From Stictocephala bisonia (taxonomy: Eukaryota; Arthropoda; Insecta; Hemiptera; Membracidae), in assembly GCA_035578905.1 (NCBI GenBank), contig JAQJVL010000738.1:341302-405301 (forward strand): a stretch of DNA of 64,000 bases, read 5' to 3'. Within the stretch, counting starts at the first letter, position 1, and each line of letters starts with the position of its first letter. Below, one piece after another: positions 1 through 12,226 of this stretch. The position numbers and the translations under genes were made by a program. The notes below the pieces were generated by a model. It was not told where the DNA came from and searched no databases. It saw only the letters and a list, made by a program, of their open reading frames with translations.

Positions 1-59
1 TACAAAACATGATTTCGTTCTTACATTCTTACTTAATAATGAGATACCGACACAACGTT

Positions 60-158
60 GTGCGTATTTTAAGGCGAATATGAATGATGATATGTGTGTA
101 GGATGAGTGTAGTCTGGTTACTAACTGAGTTCAACTATTCCTCAGAATGACAAGTTAT
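60..158 (+). repeat. Dispersed SINE-like repeat, left half (interrupted)
   Basis: This stretch matches 28540-28620 (shared blocks around GATGAGTGTAG, CTGAGTTC and CTCAGAA). The match resumes at 1786 after a 1.6 kb insertion. The uninterrupted copy at 28.5 kb is the empty-site reference for the insertion. I see no convincing RNA polymerase III boxes here, so the SINE label is tentative. Confidence 0.55.
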
Positions 159-1779
159 CATACTTGGGATTAACGATTAAATTTAATCGTTACTTTTTCT
201 ATTAACTTTTTAACTTATTCGTTAGTTTTGGTAATGTTTAACTTCTAACTTTAACTAGTTGAAAATCTTGCTAACGGTTAAAGTAACTCAGTTAGTTTTT
301 CAAATGTGATAAAAGGTGCAATTTGGTCCGAGGAATGTGGACTGGGGAGAAAGTATCTAAAACTCAGGTCAAAGACCGATTGTTTTCCTTATCCTGACCC
401 CCAATTGTCACCGACAAGCAAGGTCACTGTTTTGAAGACGCACCCCCTACCCTTTACTCACATTTTACTGCCTTATAAATAAAAAAGGTGGACCAAACGA
501 GTATACCATTGTTGTGGGATTGACTTGTGTCCTTGAAATGATCTTTTCACTTGACTAGTTTATGTTTAGGGGTAAAGTTGAGATAGTCATTTAGTTATCT
601 TGTTTTAAATCAACGTGTTGGGCCTAAGCTTGTTTATCTGTCATAAACTCTAATACTGTAATTTTACCTATTTACCCATCTATCTGTATAAGTAATTAGG
701 AAAATCAGTTGCATTTTGACGTTAATGCTGTCAATACTTGATTAATTGATCATTACATAAAATCCAAATTGTCCTGTTAAAAAGAAGTCGGGAAAAACCA
801 TTTAAATGGTTAGTCAATCCAACATTTCCTCAAACGTTTACTTTATTTTAAATTAGGCTTACTTGGTAAATTCAATCCAGTATATGATATCACGCAACAG
901 AATAAACTATCTTCAAGATTGCAGAACATATTTCAATTAACAATTGCTATATTTCGTTCTGTTTTCATTATTTTGCTATCGGCACCGTCGAAAAGAAAAG
1001 ATAATGATAATACTATCTTTAATATTAATAATATTATCAATGGTAATTAGTTTTGTATTTTTTTAATGATTTATATAGTTTTCATAATTTTTAATTAACT
1101 TATTTCAGTAAGAATAAAACATGCACTCAGAACGGCAAATACTTAAACATCTAATATAGAGTGAGTATATTTTGTTCAGCTTTTCTTTACCGCTAATCCC
1201 CATACTTTCTTATCAGTGACCCTTCCTTATCATCGCACGCCTGATAAAAATCACCTGGAGTCAACATGTCACGATATTATTTGGCCTTTCTTATTATCTG
1301 CGCCAATTAAAAAAAGTTTTGTTATCGTGAATTTCCTATAAGATAGTTATTGATTTTTCAAAGTATAGCTTAAAAATGTAAAACTTTAATTTCAAAGACT
1401 TATGTCAGTTTTTGTTAATAATTTTAGAAATTAAATTAAATATTTAATTTGTAAGATTTCGGACAGTTATATAACAAAAATTACTGTAGAAATTGATATA
1501 GTCTAATTAATAGTATTGTATGATAATGTACTATAAATAGGCCTATTTATCTAAGATATTATAAATAATAAAAGATAATACAGGTTGAGTATTTGTTTAT
1601 GTATATTTTACTGTACCAAAACTAACTTTTAACTTTCAATTTCAGTTAATTTTCTAATACTTTAACTTTAATCAGGTAGTTTAAATTTATTCTAACTTTT
1701 AACTTCAATTAGTTACGTTTTTAGAGTATTAACTTTAACTTTGTTCAGTTAAAAAAAATCATTAACTTTCCCAAGTATG
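159..1779. mobile_element. hAT-like non-autonomous DNA transposon
   Basis: The ends are inverted copies of CATACTTGGGA (159-169 and 1769-1779). The flanking 8-mers CAAGTTAT (151-158) and CAATTTAT (1780-1787) differ at one position, as expected for an old 8-bp hAT target duplication. Both subterminal regions (170-300 and 1620-1770) are dense in TTAACTTTAACTT-type motifs, a usual hAT feature. No transposase ORF is present, so the element would need a partner. The related repeat at 28.5 kb is continuous across this point, which supports insertion. The hAT assignment rests on TSD length and end structure only. Confidence 0.65.
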
Positions 1780-2100
1780 CAATTTATTAATAGCCCAACA
1801 GACAGGGCAACTAAGGGACCTACAGCTTTATGTAGACTCCGAACCACGTAGTGTTGGTCTGATTTACAGGTAACTGATAAATCTGACACTCATTTCTCTC
1901 CCCTACACAAAATTCGAACTCTAACTACCATCCAACATGGACATCACAGACTTCTATTGTAATGTCCACGTCGATGGCAACCGTTAAGCGGAGGCCATGT
2001 CGGTAGGACCGAGCATGGAACCTATCGCCTACAATCTCCTAAACACTTTTTCTCCAAGTAGCTGGGTTACAGATCTGTTGCCACCAGATTCCAACGCTCG
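1780..2100 (+). repeat. Dispersed repeat, right half and attached GC-richer segment
   Basis: From 1784 the sequence resumes the family seen at 28630 (TTATTAATAGCCCAA here, TTATTAACAGCCCAA there). It then continues through a GC-richer segment to about 2100 that has no other copy I can find in the window. No ORF is present. Confidence 0.45.
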
Positions 2101-2769
2101 TTGAAGCAAGAAAACTAAATTTAAGGTACACATGTGGCATATATTTTTTTACAGGAAGAAACAAGTATTATAATGGTAAATGTTTATTATAACGTGGTTG
2201 TGACAGATATTTTATACAAGCGTTAAAAGTGAAAACCTCATTTTAATTCATTAAAAATCCGCGACATGAAATTTTCAAGAAGCGAGGAATTTTTTTATTT
2301 CTTGGTCAGGTAAGTTTGACCAGCGTAAAAAAGTTTTGTAAATAACCAAAGTAATTAATAAATCTACCAGAAATTTTTTTAAGAATTATAGTTTTTTTAC
2401 AATGGGGCTTAAAAGTTAAAAATTAGCATTTTAGTGTCCAGAATAAACACTTATTTTTAATTATCAGGCTGGAAGAAATAGTATTTTGAAAGAATAGTTT
2501 TATAGAGCATACAATTCTCTACAACTTTTAAATTTAAAGTTGTTTTCTATATATTTTATAGTTCTTGTTTAATTGCTGGTTTTGTATTTTTAAAAAGTAA
2601 TTAATTTTCTGAAATAATTTAATAATTAAGTCATGAAACATGGTGGTCGTCAGTGTTATCCAAACAAATATAAAAAGGATGTCAAAATTCTCTGAGGTAC
2701 TGAACTGAGTGCCCCAGTGTATATTGCAAGATTAAAACCTTCAACGCTAACTGAAATGGTGACACAGTT
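2101..2769. other. AT-rich spacer, nothing recognised
   Basis: This is low-complexity AT-rich DNA with many stop codons in every frame. I see no repeat, RNA gene or coding signal. Confidence 0.5.
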
Positions 2770-3050
2770 TTAGAATCTGTTTGAATGTTTGGGCTTCGCT
2801 TGCTTTATTTCCGTTCCCACGCCCCGCAGGTAATTGCCTCCTGGAGACATGAGGGGGGGGAATGACATCATCAAATTACGTCACAAGTCTTATTTCCGAG
2901 ATTGCCAGTAGAGTCGCATGAATCAGTGGGTTTAAAATTGTTTGTAGTGCTTCCTACTAGGTTGCTCTGCCTCCGCTCCGATTTTTACTGTCTTCAATTT
3001 TCTGGCTGGGATGGGACTGTCTGGTATAATAGAAGGTCTATGCTATCACT
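2770..3050 (-). repeat. GC-richer unclassified repeat with a shared 25-mer
   Basis: This block is clearly less AT-rich than its surroundings and contains a G9 run near 2850. Its right end (3020-3044) is identical over 25 bases to 11976-12000 inside the Jockey LINE relic, where the same motif is half of a perfect palindrome. It is probably part of a transposon family. I could not assign a class. Confidence 0.4.
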
Positions 3051-3229
3051 TATGTCATTAATACTATATTAAATACGTATTGTATATTCTAATAATATTA
3101 GTAGGTGAGGAGCAAAAAAAATGCCTTCGCGTACTATATACAGTAAGGATTCAAAATGGATTGTCAGTTTGAGAAGAGACTTCTGGGTATAGAAAGGATT
3201 GACACAATTTTTTACTGTACATTTTTCAA

Positions 3230-3545
3230 GTTCACAAAATACATACATTAACAGACACTATAGATCATGTAATATTACAGTGTCCTAAGTATGAATTTTA
3301 CAGTAACATCCACTTTAAAAAATCAAGAAGTGTTGTAAACAAAATGGATATGACAAAGTGTTCCAATTAATTAAATTTAACGATTCGACTATCCACAAAG
3401 AACTGAATACATTCATTTTTAATGAAAAAATTAAGTTGTGAAAACATTAACATCAATGTACTAATAAAATTAAAACATTGCAAGAAGAAGTTAAAAATAA
3501 CCTAGTGCTAACGAACAATCAAATAAAATTATGTTAAAAGGACAA
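3230..3545 (+). pseudogene. LINE reverse-transcriptase ORF, C-terminal scrap
   Basis: One short frame at about 3254-3300 reads DTIDHVILQCPKYEF. This is the H...C motif typical of the extreme C-terminus of Jockey/I/R1-type LINE polyproteins. Stops occur before and after it. The A-rich sequence up to about 3545 would be the 3' untranslated region. No RT or endonuclease core is left, so the clade cannot be decided. Confidence 0.5.
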
Positions 3546-3690
3546 AAACAGACTGCAGTGTAGTTCGGGGCTACATATATGAAACCGTAAGGCCCACTTA
3601 AAATGGAATTAAAAAATTAAATTAATTAATATTACTTGCTGTAATATGAATAACCTCAGTTTTTAAGAAATGTTATAAGTTCAATTTACA

Positions 3691-3728
3691 ATTTCAGATT
3701 CCTCCACCTAAACAGTAAATACATTACA
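3691..3728 (+). repeat. 5' LTR remnant (38 bp)
   Basis: It is identical to the last 38 bases of the right LTR (8377-8414), ending in TACATTACA. Upstream of 3691 the similarity stops abruptly, so about 205 bp of the left LTR is missing. Confidence 0.8.
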
Positions 3729-3731
3729 AAG

Positions 3732-3741
3732 TGGCGACGAG
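3732..3741 (+). other. Primer-binding site, probably tRNA-Ser(GCT)
   Basis: TGGCGACGAG begins 3 bases after the LTR end. It is complementary to the conserved 3' end of eukaryotic tRNA-Ser(GCT), CTCGTCG plus CCA. Only 10 bases match, so the tRNA identity is likely rather than certain. Confidence 0.55.
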
Positions 3742-3873
3742 AAGAAAAAACCCGCGAGTGCAATATAACAGTTCAATTGTATTTTGACGTGGTAACTGCG
3801 AAATTAGGTGAGAGGAAGTGAGGTTAGATGTGATGAGCACATGGACACTAAGATATTTTGTTTGATTTATTAG

Positions 3874-5463
3874 ATGTCTGACGAAGAAGACATAGTGATT
3901 TATCCGTTATTTTCAGAAATAAACACAATGTCAGGATTAATCGGCGAATTTGACAACACTGCTGAAACGTGGTCTTCATATGTTGAACGTTTTGAATTGT
4001 TCGTTGACTGTAATAGTGTAACAGAAGAGAAGAAAGTGAGTACTTTACTAACTGTAGTTGGTGTCAAAACCTACAACCTACTTAGAGATCTGTGTACTCC
4101 CAACAAGCCATCAACAAAAGGATATAGTGACCTAGTGAAGCTAATCCAGGAACATCTGTACCCAAAACCATCATTTATAGCTGAACGCTACAAATTCAGC
4201 CAGCGCAACCAGAGAGATGGAGAGTCAGCAGCAGACTACATAGCCAGTTTGAAGAAGCTATCGTCCTACTGCGAGTTTGGAGCATCGTTGAGCGACTACC
4301 TGAGAGATCGTCTAGTGAGCGGCATCAGGAGCGAGTCAACCAAACAGAAACTACTCTCCGAGGCAAGCTTAACCTACGACCAGGCAGTGAAGATCATCTG
4401 TGCAGCAGAAGCAGCAGAGAAGAATGCGGCTGTATTCACAGTCAGCAGCGGAGGAGATAGAGTCCAGAGGATGGCAGCCAAGCAACACACAGTGAAGAGC
4501 GGCAGCCAACACAAAAGTAGTGAAATACCAGTGCAGTGTTTGTGTTGTGGCCGACATGGTCATGTTAAAAAGCAGTGTAAATTAATTGGTGTAGTATGTC
4601 ATAATTGTGGTAAGAAGAGTTGTCATCATATTGCTAAGGTATGCAGAGTTCCACATAACAGTAAGCAAAACTCTCAATTTACTAATTATAGGCCTAATAG
4701 GCAACCTAAGTTTAACTCATTTCATAGTAACAATAATAATAGGCCTAATAAGTTTAAAAATAACAAGCTGCATAATTTTGTAAATAATCAAGTTGAAGTA
4801 GGCCTAGATTCTGAAAATGTTAACGATATTAACTATGCAGAAGATCTACAGAATTTATTTAAAATGAATGAATTCAAACTAGAAAGAGTTAGAGTTGACC
4901 CAATCAAAATTGATGTTTTAATCGATAATAAAGTAACTACTTTTGAAGTCGACACCGGAGCAAGTGTCACCGTTTGTAGTGAATCTTGGTATAAAAATAA
5001 TTTAAATTATCGTAAATTACTACCAAGTGATCTAACCCTTAGTTCATACACTAACGAACCAATAATACCTGTTGGTAGAATAAATGTTAAAGTCAGTTAT
5101 GAAAATAAAGACAAAAATCTTGATTTGTATGTGATTAGGTCAGGATCGCATCCATTAATGGGTCGCGATTGGCTTAAAATTTTAGGCGTGGACATATCTT
5201 TCAAAGAAAAAGAATCTGTAAATATTGTACAAAGTAAAACTAATTTTGATCAGTTGAAAAATAATTTGATTAATGAATTTCCAGAAGTGTTTTCAGACAA
5301 GTTAGGCAATTACTGTGGCGAAGCTGTAAAACTAGTTCTGAAAGAAGACGCCAAGCCTAAATATTTTAAGCCTAGGCCCATACCATTTTCTCTAAAAAAC
5401 AAAGTCGAGAAAGAATTACAAAGATTAAGAGATGAAAATGTTCTGAATGGGGCACTCCCATAG
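3874..5463 (+). pseudogene. gag-protease and start of RT (gypsy element 1)
   Basis: This 529-residue frame starts at the first ATG after the primer site. Residues 20-190 form a gag capsid-like region. Residues 222-235 are a CX2CX4HX4C knuckle (C222, C225, H230, C235), followed by a second, irregular Cys/His cluster. An Asn/Lys-rich linker follows. The retropepsin active site DTGAS is at D360, and the conserved segment leading into RT begins near residue 495. The frame ends at 5463 where canonical RT motif 1 should continue. About ten codons are missing there and the frame changes. It would make virion-like particle protein and protease but not a complete polymerase. Confidence 0.88.
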
Positions 5464-6331
5464 TTCCAGTATTAAAAAGAATGGTGAAATTAGAATCTGT
5501 GGTGATTTCAAAGTAACACTAAATAAGTATTTAGAAGTAGACAAATATCCTATTCCTAGAATAGAAGACATGTTTGTTAGTTTGCAAAAAGGTACTTATT
5601 TTAGTAAAATTGATTTGAGCCAAGCTTACATGCAGCTCAAACTTGATAAAGAGTCACAAAAGGTATGTACCATAAGTACACACAAAGGCTTATTTTCATA
5701 TTGTAGAATGCCTTATGGTATTTCGTCTGCACCCGGAATTTTTCAAAAGGTTATAGAACAGACTTTACAAGGTTTAGAGGGTGTAACAGCATTTTTTGAT
5801 GATTTATTAATTAGTGGCCCAGATGTACAAACTCATTTTTGTAGATTACAGGCAGTTTGTAATCGATTAAAAGAAAAAGGGTTTACAGTAAGAAAAGACA
5901 AGTGTCAGTTCTTTTCAGATAAAATAGAATATCTTGGATTTAGTATAGATAAAGAAGGATTGCATACGTCACAATCCAAAATAGCAGCCATTGTAAATGC
6001 CCCTGTCCCGAAAAACGTAACTGAAGTTAAAGCTTTTATTGGTTTAATTAACTATTATGGAAAGTTCATACCAAATATGTCAACCATTTTAAGCCCTTTG
6101 TATAGTTTATTAAAAAAAGATGTTGTTTTTAACTTTAACGAAAGTTGTCTCAAGTCATTCAATAGAGCCAAAGAAGTATTAACCAAAGTACCAGTGTTAG
6201 CTCATTATGATCCGGAATTACCTGTAAAATTAGCAGTAGATGCTAGTTCAACTGGACTAGGGTGTGTGTTAAGTATCATTACTAAAGATGGTATAGAGAA
6301 TCATACCATACAGATCATAAACCCTTATTAA
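5447..6331 (+). pseudogene. Reverse transcriptase and start of RNase H (gypsy element 1)
   Basis: This frame covers RT fingers, palm and thumb. The catalytic FFDDLL motif is at D118/D119 of the 294-residue frame, preceded by the SQAYMQL and MPYGISSAPGIFQ palm motifs. The start of RNase H follows (AVDASSTGLG, catalytic Asp). An internal deletion of roughly 45 codons near 6300-6316 removes the middle of RNase H and shifts the frame into the next piece. The listed ATG is not a real start, since this is the continuation of the gag-protease polyprotein in a shifted frame. Confidence 0.88.
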
Positions 6332-7977
6332 GCATTTTTGGGCCGAAAAAAGGTCTACCAGTATTTGCAGCCAGTAGATTACAGAGATATGCTCTATTTT
6401 TGTCAGGTTACACTTTTGATATTCAATATGTAAAATCTGAGAAACATAGTAATGCTGACGCTTTATCACGCTTACCATTGCCTACAAAACACATTGTAAA
6501 TATAGATGAACCAAAATGGAAAGGTACATATTTGCATTGTATTGTTGAAAGCTCTGTTCCTTTAACATTTGAGGAGGTAAAAAAGGAAACACAAAATGAC
6601 CCTATTTTAAGTAAAATTTACAACTACATTATGTATGGATGGCCAAACCATGTAGGGGAGGAAAATAAAGAGTTGTTACCGTACTTCCAGAGGAAGGATG
6701 AACTAACAGTGGAGCATGGAATTGTTATGTGGGGATATAAAGTGGTAATTCCTAGTAAAATGCGTAATTATGTACTAAATGAGTTACATGCAAGTCATAT
6801 GGGAATTGTAAAAATGAAATCAGTTGCTAGAAGTTATTTATGGTTTCCAAACATTGATGAAAGTATCGAAGCCCTTGCTAACAGTTGTTCATCTTGCCTC
6901 ATGGAACGTGTTAAACCTAACAAAAGCCAATTGCATGTGTGGCATTATCCATCTAAGCCATGGGAACGATTACACGTAGATTACCTAGGCCCTTTTAAAG
7001 GTAAAATGTATTTAATCATTATAGACGCACATACAAAATGGTTAGAAGCCTTTGAAGTTAACTCCACAAGCGCTAAATTAGCTATAGACAAGTTAAGAGA
7101 GCTGTTTGCTAGATTCGGGATCCCAGTCGCTTTGCATAGTGACAATGGCCCACCATTCACATCTTTAGAGTTCAAACAATTCATGCAGTTAAATGGTATA
7201 AGACATACATTCTCACCTGCTTATCATCCTCAATCAAACGGACAAGCAGAAAATTCTGTCAAGTATGCAAAACGTAAATTAAGGTGTGCTTTCCAAGATA
7301 ACGTTGATGTTAACATTGCGTTAAATAGAATTTTGTTTGATTACCGTAATTCTATTCATAGCACAACTAATGAAACTCCAGCTAAATTAATGTTTGATCG
7401 TCCATTAAGATCACGCCTTGATTTACTAAAACCAAACTTAAACAGAACTGTACAAGTCAAACAAGATAAATCAAAAGAAAATTTTAGGGGTAGTAAAGTT
7501 AGATATTTGTACCCTAACCAACCTGTCCTTATTAAAAATTATAGATCTAAAGACAAGTGGATTGAAGGTAATGTTGTAAAACAATTAAGTAATGTCATGT
7601 ATTCTGTCATGTTGAAGACTGGTATTGTTTGGAATAGACATATAGATCAGTTGATAGGATTGAATAGTAATACTGTACACAATGATGACGTAGTCACTCC
7701 ACCAGATATGCAAAGTATTGACAGAGAGTTAAGGAACCAGATTAGAATTCCTAACCATTCCCATACATCTACTAATGACGTCAACAGGTCAGCTAAAAAA
7801 CCAGTTCCTACCACTCCACAACGTCACAATTCCCAGCGTCATACAACTCCTGAAAATGTATCCTATTCACCCCATCCACTTACACCTATCGCGACTCCTA
7901 TTTCTTCTACCATTATTGATACTAGTAGAAGATACCCACCTAGAATTAGAAAGCCTGTCGAAAGACTTAACTTGTAA
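6313..7977 (+). pseudogene. RNase H tail and integrase (gypsy element 1)
   Basis: The frame is open from about 6313, and the first ATG is at 6400. It begins with the DHKPLL segment of RNase H and the NADALSR linker, then an HHCC zinc domain. The integrase core has D194, D248 and E284 (numbered from the ATG at 6400), an exact DD35E spacing. The C-terminal 90 residues are Ser/Thr/Pro-rich and end in the YPPRIRKP motif common in K02A2.6-like elements. The integrase part itself has no internal stop. It would normally be cleaved from the polyprotein by the element's protease. Confidence 0.88.
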
Positions 7978-8160
7978 ATATACTTTTAGAATTAATTCAT
8001 GTTAGTCATTATATTTGTATCTTAAAATGTTTCATTTCTTGTCAGTTAAAAATGTGCCAATTTGAAATTTGTAGTTCTCATTTATTATGTGATTAGTAGT
8101 CTATTTAATATTGTTTAAAATCATTAATTTTAAATTATGTTGGAATTTTTCAAAGAATTG

Positions 8161-8171
8161 GAAAGGAGGAA
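8161..8171 (+). other. Polypurine tract (gypsy element 1)
   Basis: GAAAGGAGGAA lies directly before the TGTTATG start of the right LTR, the expected place for plus-strand priming. Confidence 0.75.
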
Positions 8172-8414
8172 TGTTATGTATGATAAATGTCTTTGATATA
8201 TAGTTGATACTCTATGTAATATGTAGTGATGCCATACCAATAATAAAGTGACGCTATTGGCTGACCTATCTGATGCCACTTCCTAAATCCACACTTCCAA
8301 CGTTTCCGCCCAGACCATTACTCTCACACAACCATGAATATAGCCAGTAGCAATGTATAACTAAAAAGTCTTTTTCATTTCAGATTCCTCCACCTAAACA
8401 GTAAATACATTACA
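8172..8414 (+). repeat. 3' LTR (243 bp)
   Basis: It begins TGTTATGTATG and ends TACATTACA, so the ends are TG...CA. An AATAAA sits near 8242. The last 38 bases match the left remnant. The TTTCATTTCAG near the 3' end looks like a splice acceptor, but I see no evidence that it is used. Confidence 0.8.
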
Positions 8415-9192
8415 GCAGGCAATCCAGTCTTTTTCTTACACGCATTTTTAACGCAGTCAGCTGGTGTTACTAGTAGTGAAAACACTTCAATTTATTTCTC
8501 CTCAATTTTTGTCAGTTTTAATATTATTTTTTCAAATGTATGCTGTTAATCATATTTTAATTGTGTTTTTAAATTTTACTAACCTTATAGATTTGTTTGT
8601 TTGTTGTTATTACGTTCTAAAGACTTAATTCATAATTACGTTCGGCAAGAATTTCCAACAATCGATGAATGTGAAGCAAATCGAACAGAATGTAATCAGC
8701 CCTGGCAAGTCCATACTACCAACCAAAAGAAAAGGAAGAACAATATTCATGTTGGCACTCTACCTAAAAGTCCAAACAACATGATTCCTCAGAACAATTA
8801 CCACTTCAAAACAGGTATGAAATATTAAATGGTACATGGGAATGATAATGCCTATGAAGAGGCAATTGATACTGAATTCTATCCTGCAGGCAAGGAACCA
8901 AAAACTTCTCCAATTTTTATTCCACATGTTTGAAATGTGAAATCCATGATCCAAACAATTGAATCGGTAATTGCAAATGATGAATATTCTTATAAATGCA
9001 TCAATCAAGATACTGTTAAACTACTTCCAAAATCTGCAGATTCATACAGAAAGATCATTCCAAAATTAAATTGAATTAATGTAAGTGTTCATACCTACCA
9101 ATTAAAGCAAGAAAGATCTTATAGGATTGTATTAAGAATATGTATTTTCAACCGATCCTTCTGAGGAATAAGGCTACTAAGTGTGAAATATT

Positions 9193-9512
9193 GTGAATGC
9201 CAGACGCTTTCAAACTAAACAACCATTATCATTATTCTATATTGATCTTGAGCCAAATCCTAAAAAAAGGAAATATTTCAAGTACAATACATTCTCAATG
9301 CTAAAATTGTTTTTGAACCCCCTCACAAAAAAAAGAGAAATTGTACAATGTAAACTATGTCAGGAATATGAACACACGAAAACATTGCAGGCACCCTTTC
9401 GAGAGAGTAGAATGTGGAAAAGGCCATGATTCAAATTCTTGAACTAAGCCCAAATCAACCCCCGCATTCTGTGCGTTATGCAATGGTGGCCATCCTGCTA
9501 TTTACAAGGGTT
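9193..9512 (+). pseudogene. LINE ORF1 (gag-like) zinc-knuckle region
   Basis: Across two frames this encodes a Lys-rich segment, then VQCKLCQEYEHTK, CGKGHDSN and a third CALCNGGHPA knuckle. This triple-knuckle layout is normal for Jockey ORF1 nucleic-acid chaperones. A frameshift falls near 9395, and there is a stop inside the knuckle series. Confidence 0.65.
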
Positions 9513-10015
9513 GTGTTATTTATTTGTAAATATATGGTATACACCATTTTACATTTACAAACGTTATTGTACAGACAACTTATTAAAGAATATATAATTT
9601 TAACTATACAATAGATGATGATACAGCAAAGTAATAAATAATTAGTAATAAGTATGTTATGAAGTTTGTATGACTAATTTGATATAAACTAGCGTGAGTA
9701 GTACGCAACAACATGCAGTTGTTGCTCAAAAATCTTCAAAAGAAGGGATTCCCACATCTAAGGGAAACAATTAGATTCTATGCAGAATAAAGAGTATCCC
9801 CCCTCTATTGTCACCTCCTGAAGAGCGTCAACCCAAAGTTAAGTCCCAAATCTATACTGAAGCCACAAAGAAACATAATACCTACAATGATGAGGCATCT
9901 TTGTAAAAGAATTTTAGAATATTTTCAGGCAACAGTCAAAGAGCAAATAGGATCTCTGATGAACGTCTTAACAACTCTTATTTTTAAGCTAAAATAATGG
10001 ATTCGTTTATTCGAA

Positions 10016-11106
10016 TTGCACTTTAGACATTTCCAAGAAGTTAAGCTCTTTTTTAATCAACACGATATTAACATTTTGTTAATTTCTGAAACTCATTTCA
10101 CTGTTAATAGTTATTTTAATGTTAAAAACTTTAGTTTATATAGCACTAACCATCCAAGTGGCCGAGCTCGAGGGGGCACAGCAGTTTTAGTTAAACATGG
10201 CCTAATACACTACGAACTTTCACAAACACAATACAAATATCTTCAACAACTAGCGTTGTTATTTCTGCTCGAACTGGACCTATAGCTGTATCATCAGTTA
10301 ACTGTCCTCTTGCTCATACTATAAACAAGGATTAGTTAACGGCTTTCTTCACTTCCCTTGGTGGAAAGTTTCTAGCAAGTGGAGATTACAACGCTAAACA
10401 CCATACCTGGGGTTCACGACTGTCAACTTCTCGAGGACGTGAGCTATATAGAGCTATCATTGAAAACTAATTGACGGTTATCTACGGGAGAGCCTACGTA
10501 TTGGCCGAATGATAGAAATAAAATACCTGACCTTCTTGACTTTTTTGTAGTAAAAGGAATTTCAAACGATTACCTAAATATTAGTTCCTGTTAGACTTAT
10601 CACCTGATCATTCTTCTGTTATAGTGACTTTTAGTAAAACCGTTGAAAGACGAGTAAATAAACCTTTTTTGTCCAATATTAACACTAATTGGGATCTCTT
10701 CAAGGAGTTAATTAATAAGGATATACATTTAAAAGTCCCTTTAAAGACAAACTCTGACATAGAAGACGCAATCACTAATCTTAATACAGTGATTCAGAAT
10801 GCGTATTGGGCATCAACACCAAAGACTTTGGATAAAATTATAAATATAAAGAGATTAGTTACAGAAAAACGTAGACTTAGAAGGGTTTGGCAAAATACAA
10901 GGCATCCAGCTGACAAAACCAGATTCAATCGACCTTCAATAAATCTTAAACAGGAGTTACTTCTTGTACAAAATAATTGGTTTGACCAATTTTTTCATGT
11001 AAAATACACAATCACTTTCTCCGATAAAAGCAACACATTATTCTTTATGGAAAGCTGCAAAATATTTAATGAAACCAACAAAACATTTACCACCAATAAG
11101 AAATGA
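10016..11106 (+). pseudogene. LINE endonuclease and linker
   Basis: The APE-like endonuclease is visible in pieces. ISETHF is at about 10086, the ARGGTAVLVK strand at about 10170, GDYNAKHHTWGS at about 10383 and a PDHSS motif (normally SDH) at about 10605. The 10624-11106 piece is the linker toward RT. It would nick target DNA for target-primed reverse transcription. At least three frame breaks make it non-functional. Confidence 0.72.
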
Positions 11107-11959
11107 AGATGGTTCATGGACAAGAAGTAATGAAGATAAAGCTCAAACTTTTTTTAAACATTTTTCTAGAGTGTTCAAAACATTTTCTGCGGACCCTAAA
11201 TTTGATATTTTGATGACAGGAAAATATTTGAATACTTAGACTCTCCTTTGCAGATGTCTCTTTCAGTTGTCCCTATAGACCCTTCTGAAGTTAAAAAAGC
11301 TATAAATAATGAACTTAATCCTAAAACGTCTCCAGGGTATGACTTAATAACAGGAAAAGTCCTACAAGAATTGCATAAAAAAGGTATTCTACTAATATCG
11401 TTAATTTTTAATGCTATATTAAGGCTTGAATATTCCCCCCTGCAATGGAAAGTTGCAGAGATAGTAGTAGTGTCTAAAGCAGGCAAACCTCCTGATGATG
11501 TATCATCATACCGACCAATAAGCCTTTTGCTAACCATATCTTAATTATTTGGAAAGTTGTTTCTTAAAAAATTTAATGCCAATCATAAACAATAAATATT
11601 TGATTCCTGAACATCAGTTTGGTTTTAGAAAACAACAGTCAACATCTGAACAAGTTCATAGAATGATCAAAGTCGTTGACAAACGCTTGAAGAAAATACA
11701 TTCTGCACTTCTGCATTCCTTGATGTCCGACAGGTAGTTGATAAAGTTTGGTATCCTAGGCTATGTTATAAATTGAAACGTATTCTTCTTCTCTCTCATT
11801 TCAATGTGTTAAGGTCATATTTGTTCGATAGACATTTTAAAGTAAAACTTAATGATACTAATACAGATTTGTGCACAATTTACTCAGGAGTTCCGCAAGG
11901 AAGCGTACATTCCAATTGTCCCTGGTGTAATGATGGCTACGTTTGCTGATGACACTGCA

Positions 11960-12004
11960 CTTCTAACATAGACCTTCTGGTATAATAGAAGGTCTATGCT
12001 TCTA
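11960..12004. repeat. 33-bp palindromic insert flanked by CTTCTA
   Basis: CTTCTA (11960-11965) and CTTCTA (11999-12004) bracket the arms CATAGACCTTCT (11967-11978) and AGAAGGTCTATG (11987-11998) around an 8-base loop. The insert interrupts the LINE RT frame just after FADDTALL. Confidence 0.6.
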
Positions 12005-12226
12005 TCATCTCATGAAGATGTTGTGGTTGCTGCTAAAACTCTTCGACAAGGATTGAGTGAACTTGAAACACGGTTTAAAAAGTAGCGAGTAGGTATAAAA
12101 TAAAAGTCTGCTCATATTACATTTTCTTTAAGAAAGGAACCCTGTTCTCGAATGTTTCTTTACAATATTATATTAACCCAGACGGAAAGTGTGAAGTATC
12201 TTGGTATACATCTCGATAAAAGACTC

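Larger units (their letters stand above)
3691..8414 (+). mobile_element. Ty3/gypsy LTR retrotransposon, truncated and broken
   Basis: In order the element holds a 38-bp remnant of the left LTR, a primer site, gag, protease, RT, a deleted RNase H, integrase, a polypurine tract and an intact 243-bp right LTR. Single-ORF gag-pol, two CX2C-type knuckles and the integrase tail resemble K02A2.6-like gypsy elements of animals; that placement is from general family knowledge. The left LTR deletion removes the promoter and pol is broken twice, so this copy cannot be autonomous. No target duplication can be tested because the left end is missing. Confidence 0.9.

Noticed and set aside
3671..3690. TGTTATA as the true start of an internally deleted left LTR
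   Set aside because: Only six bases match the right LTR start, which is too little to claim.
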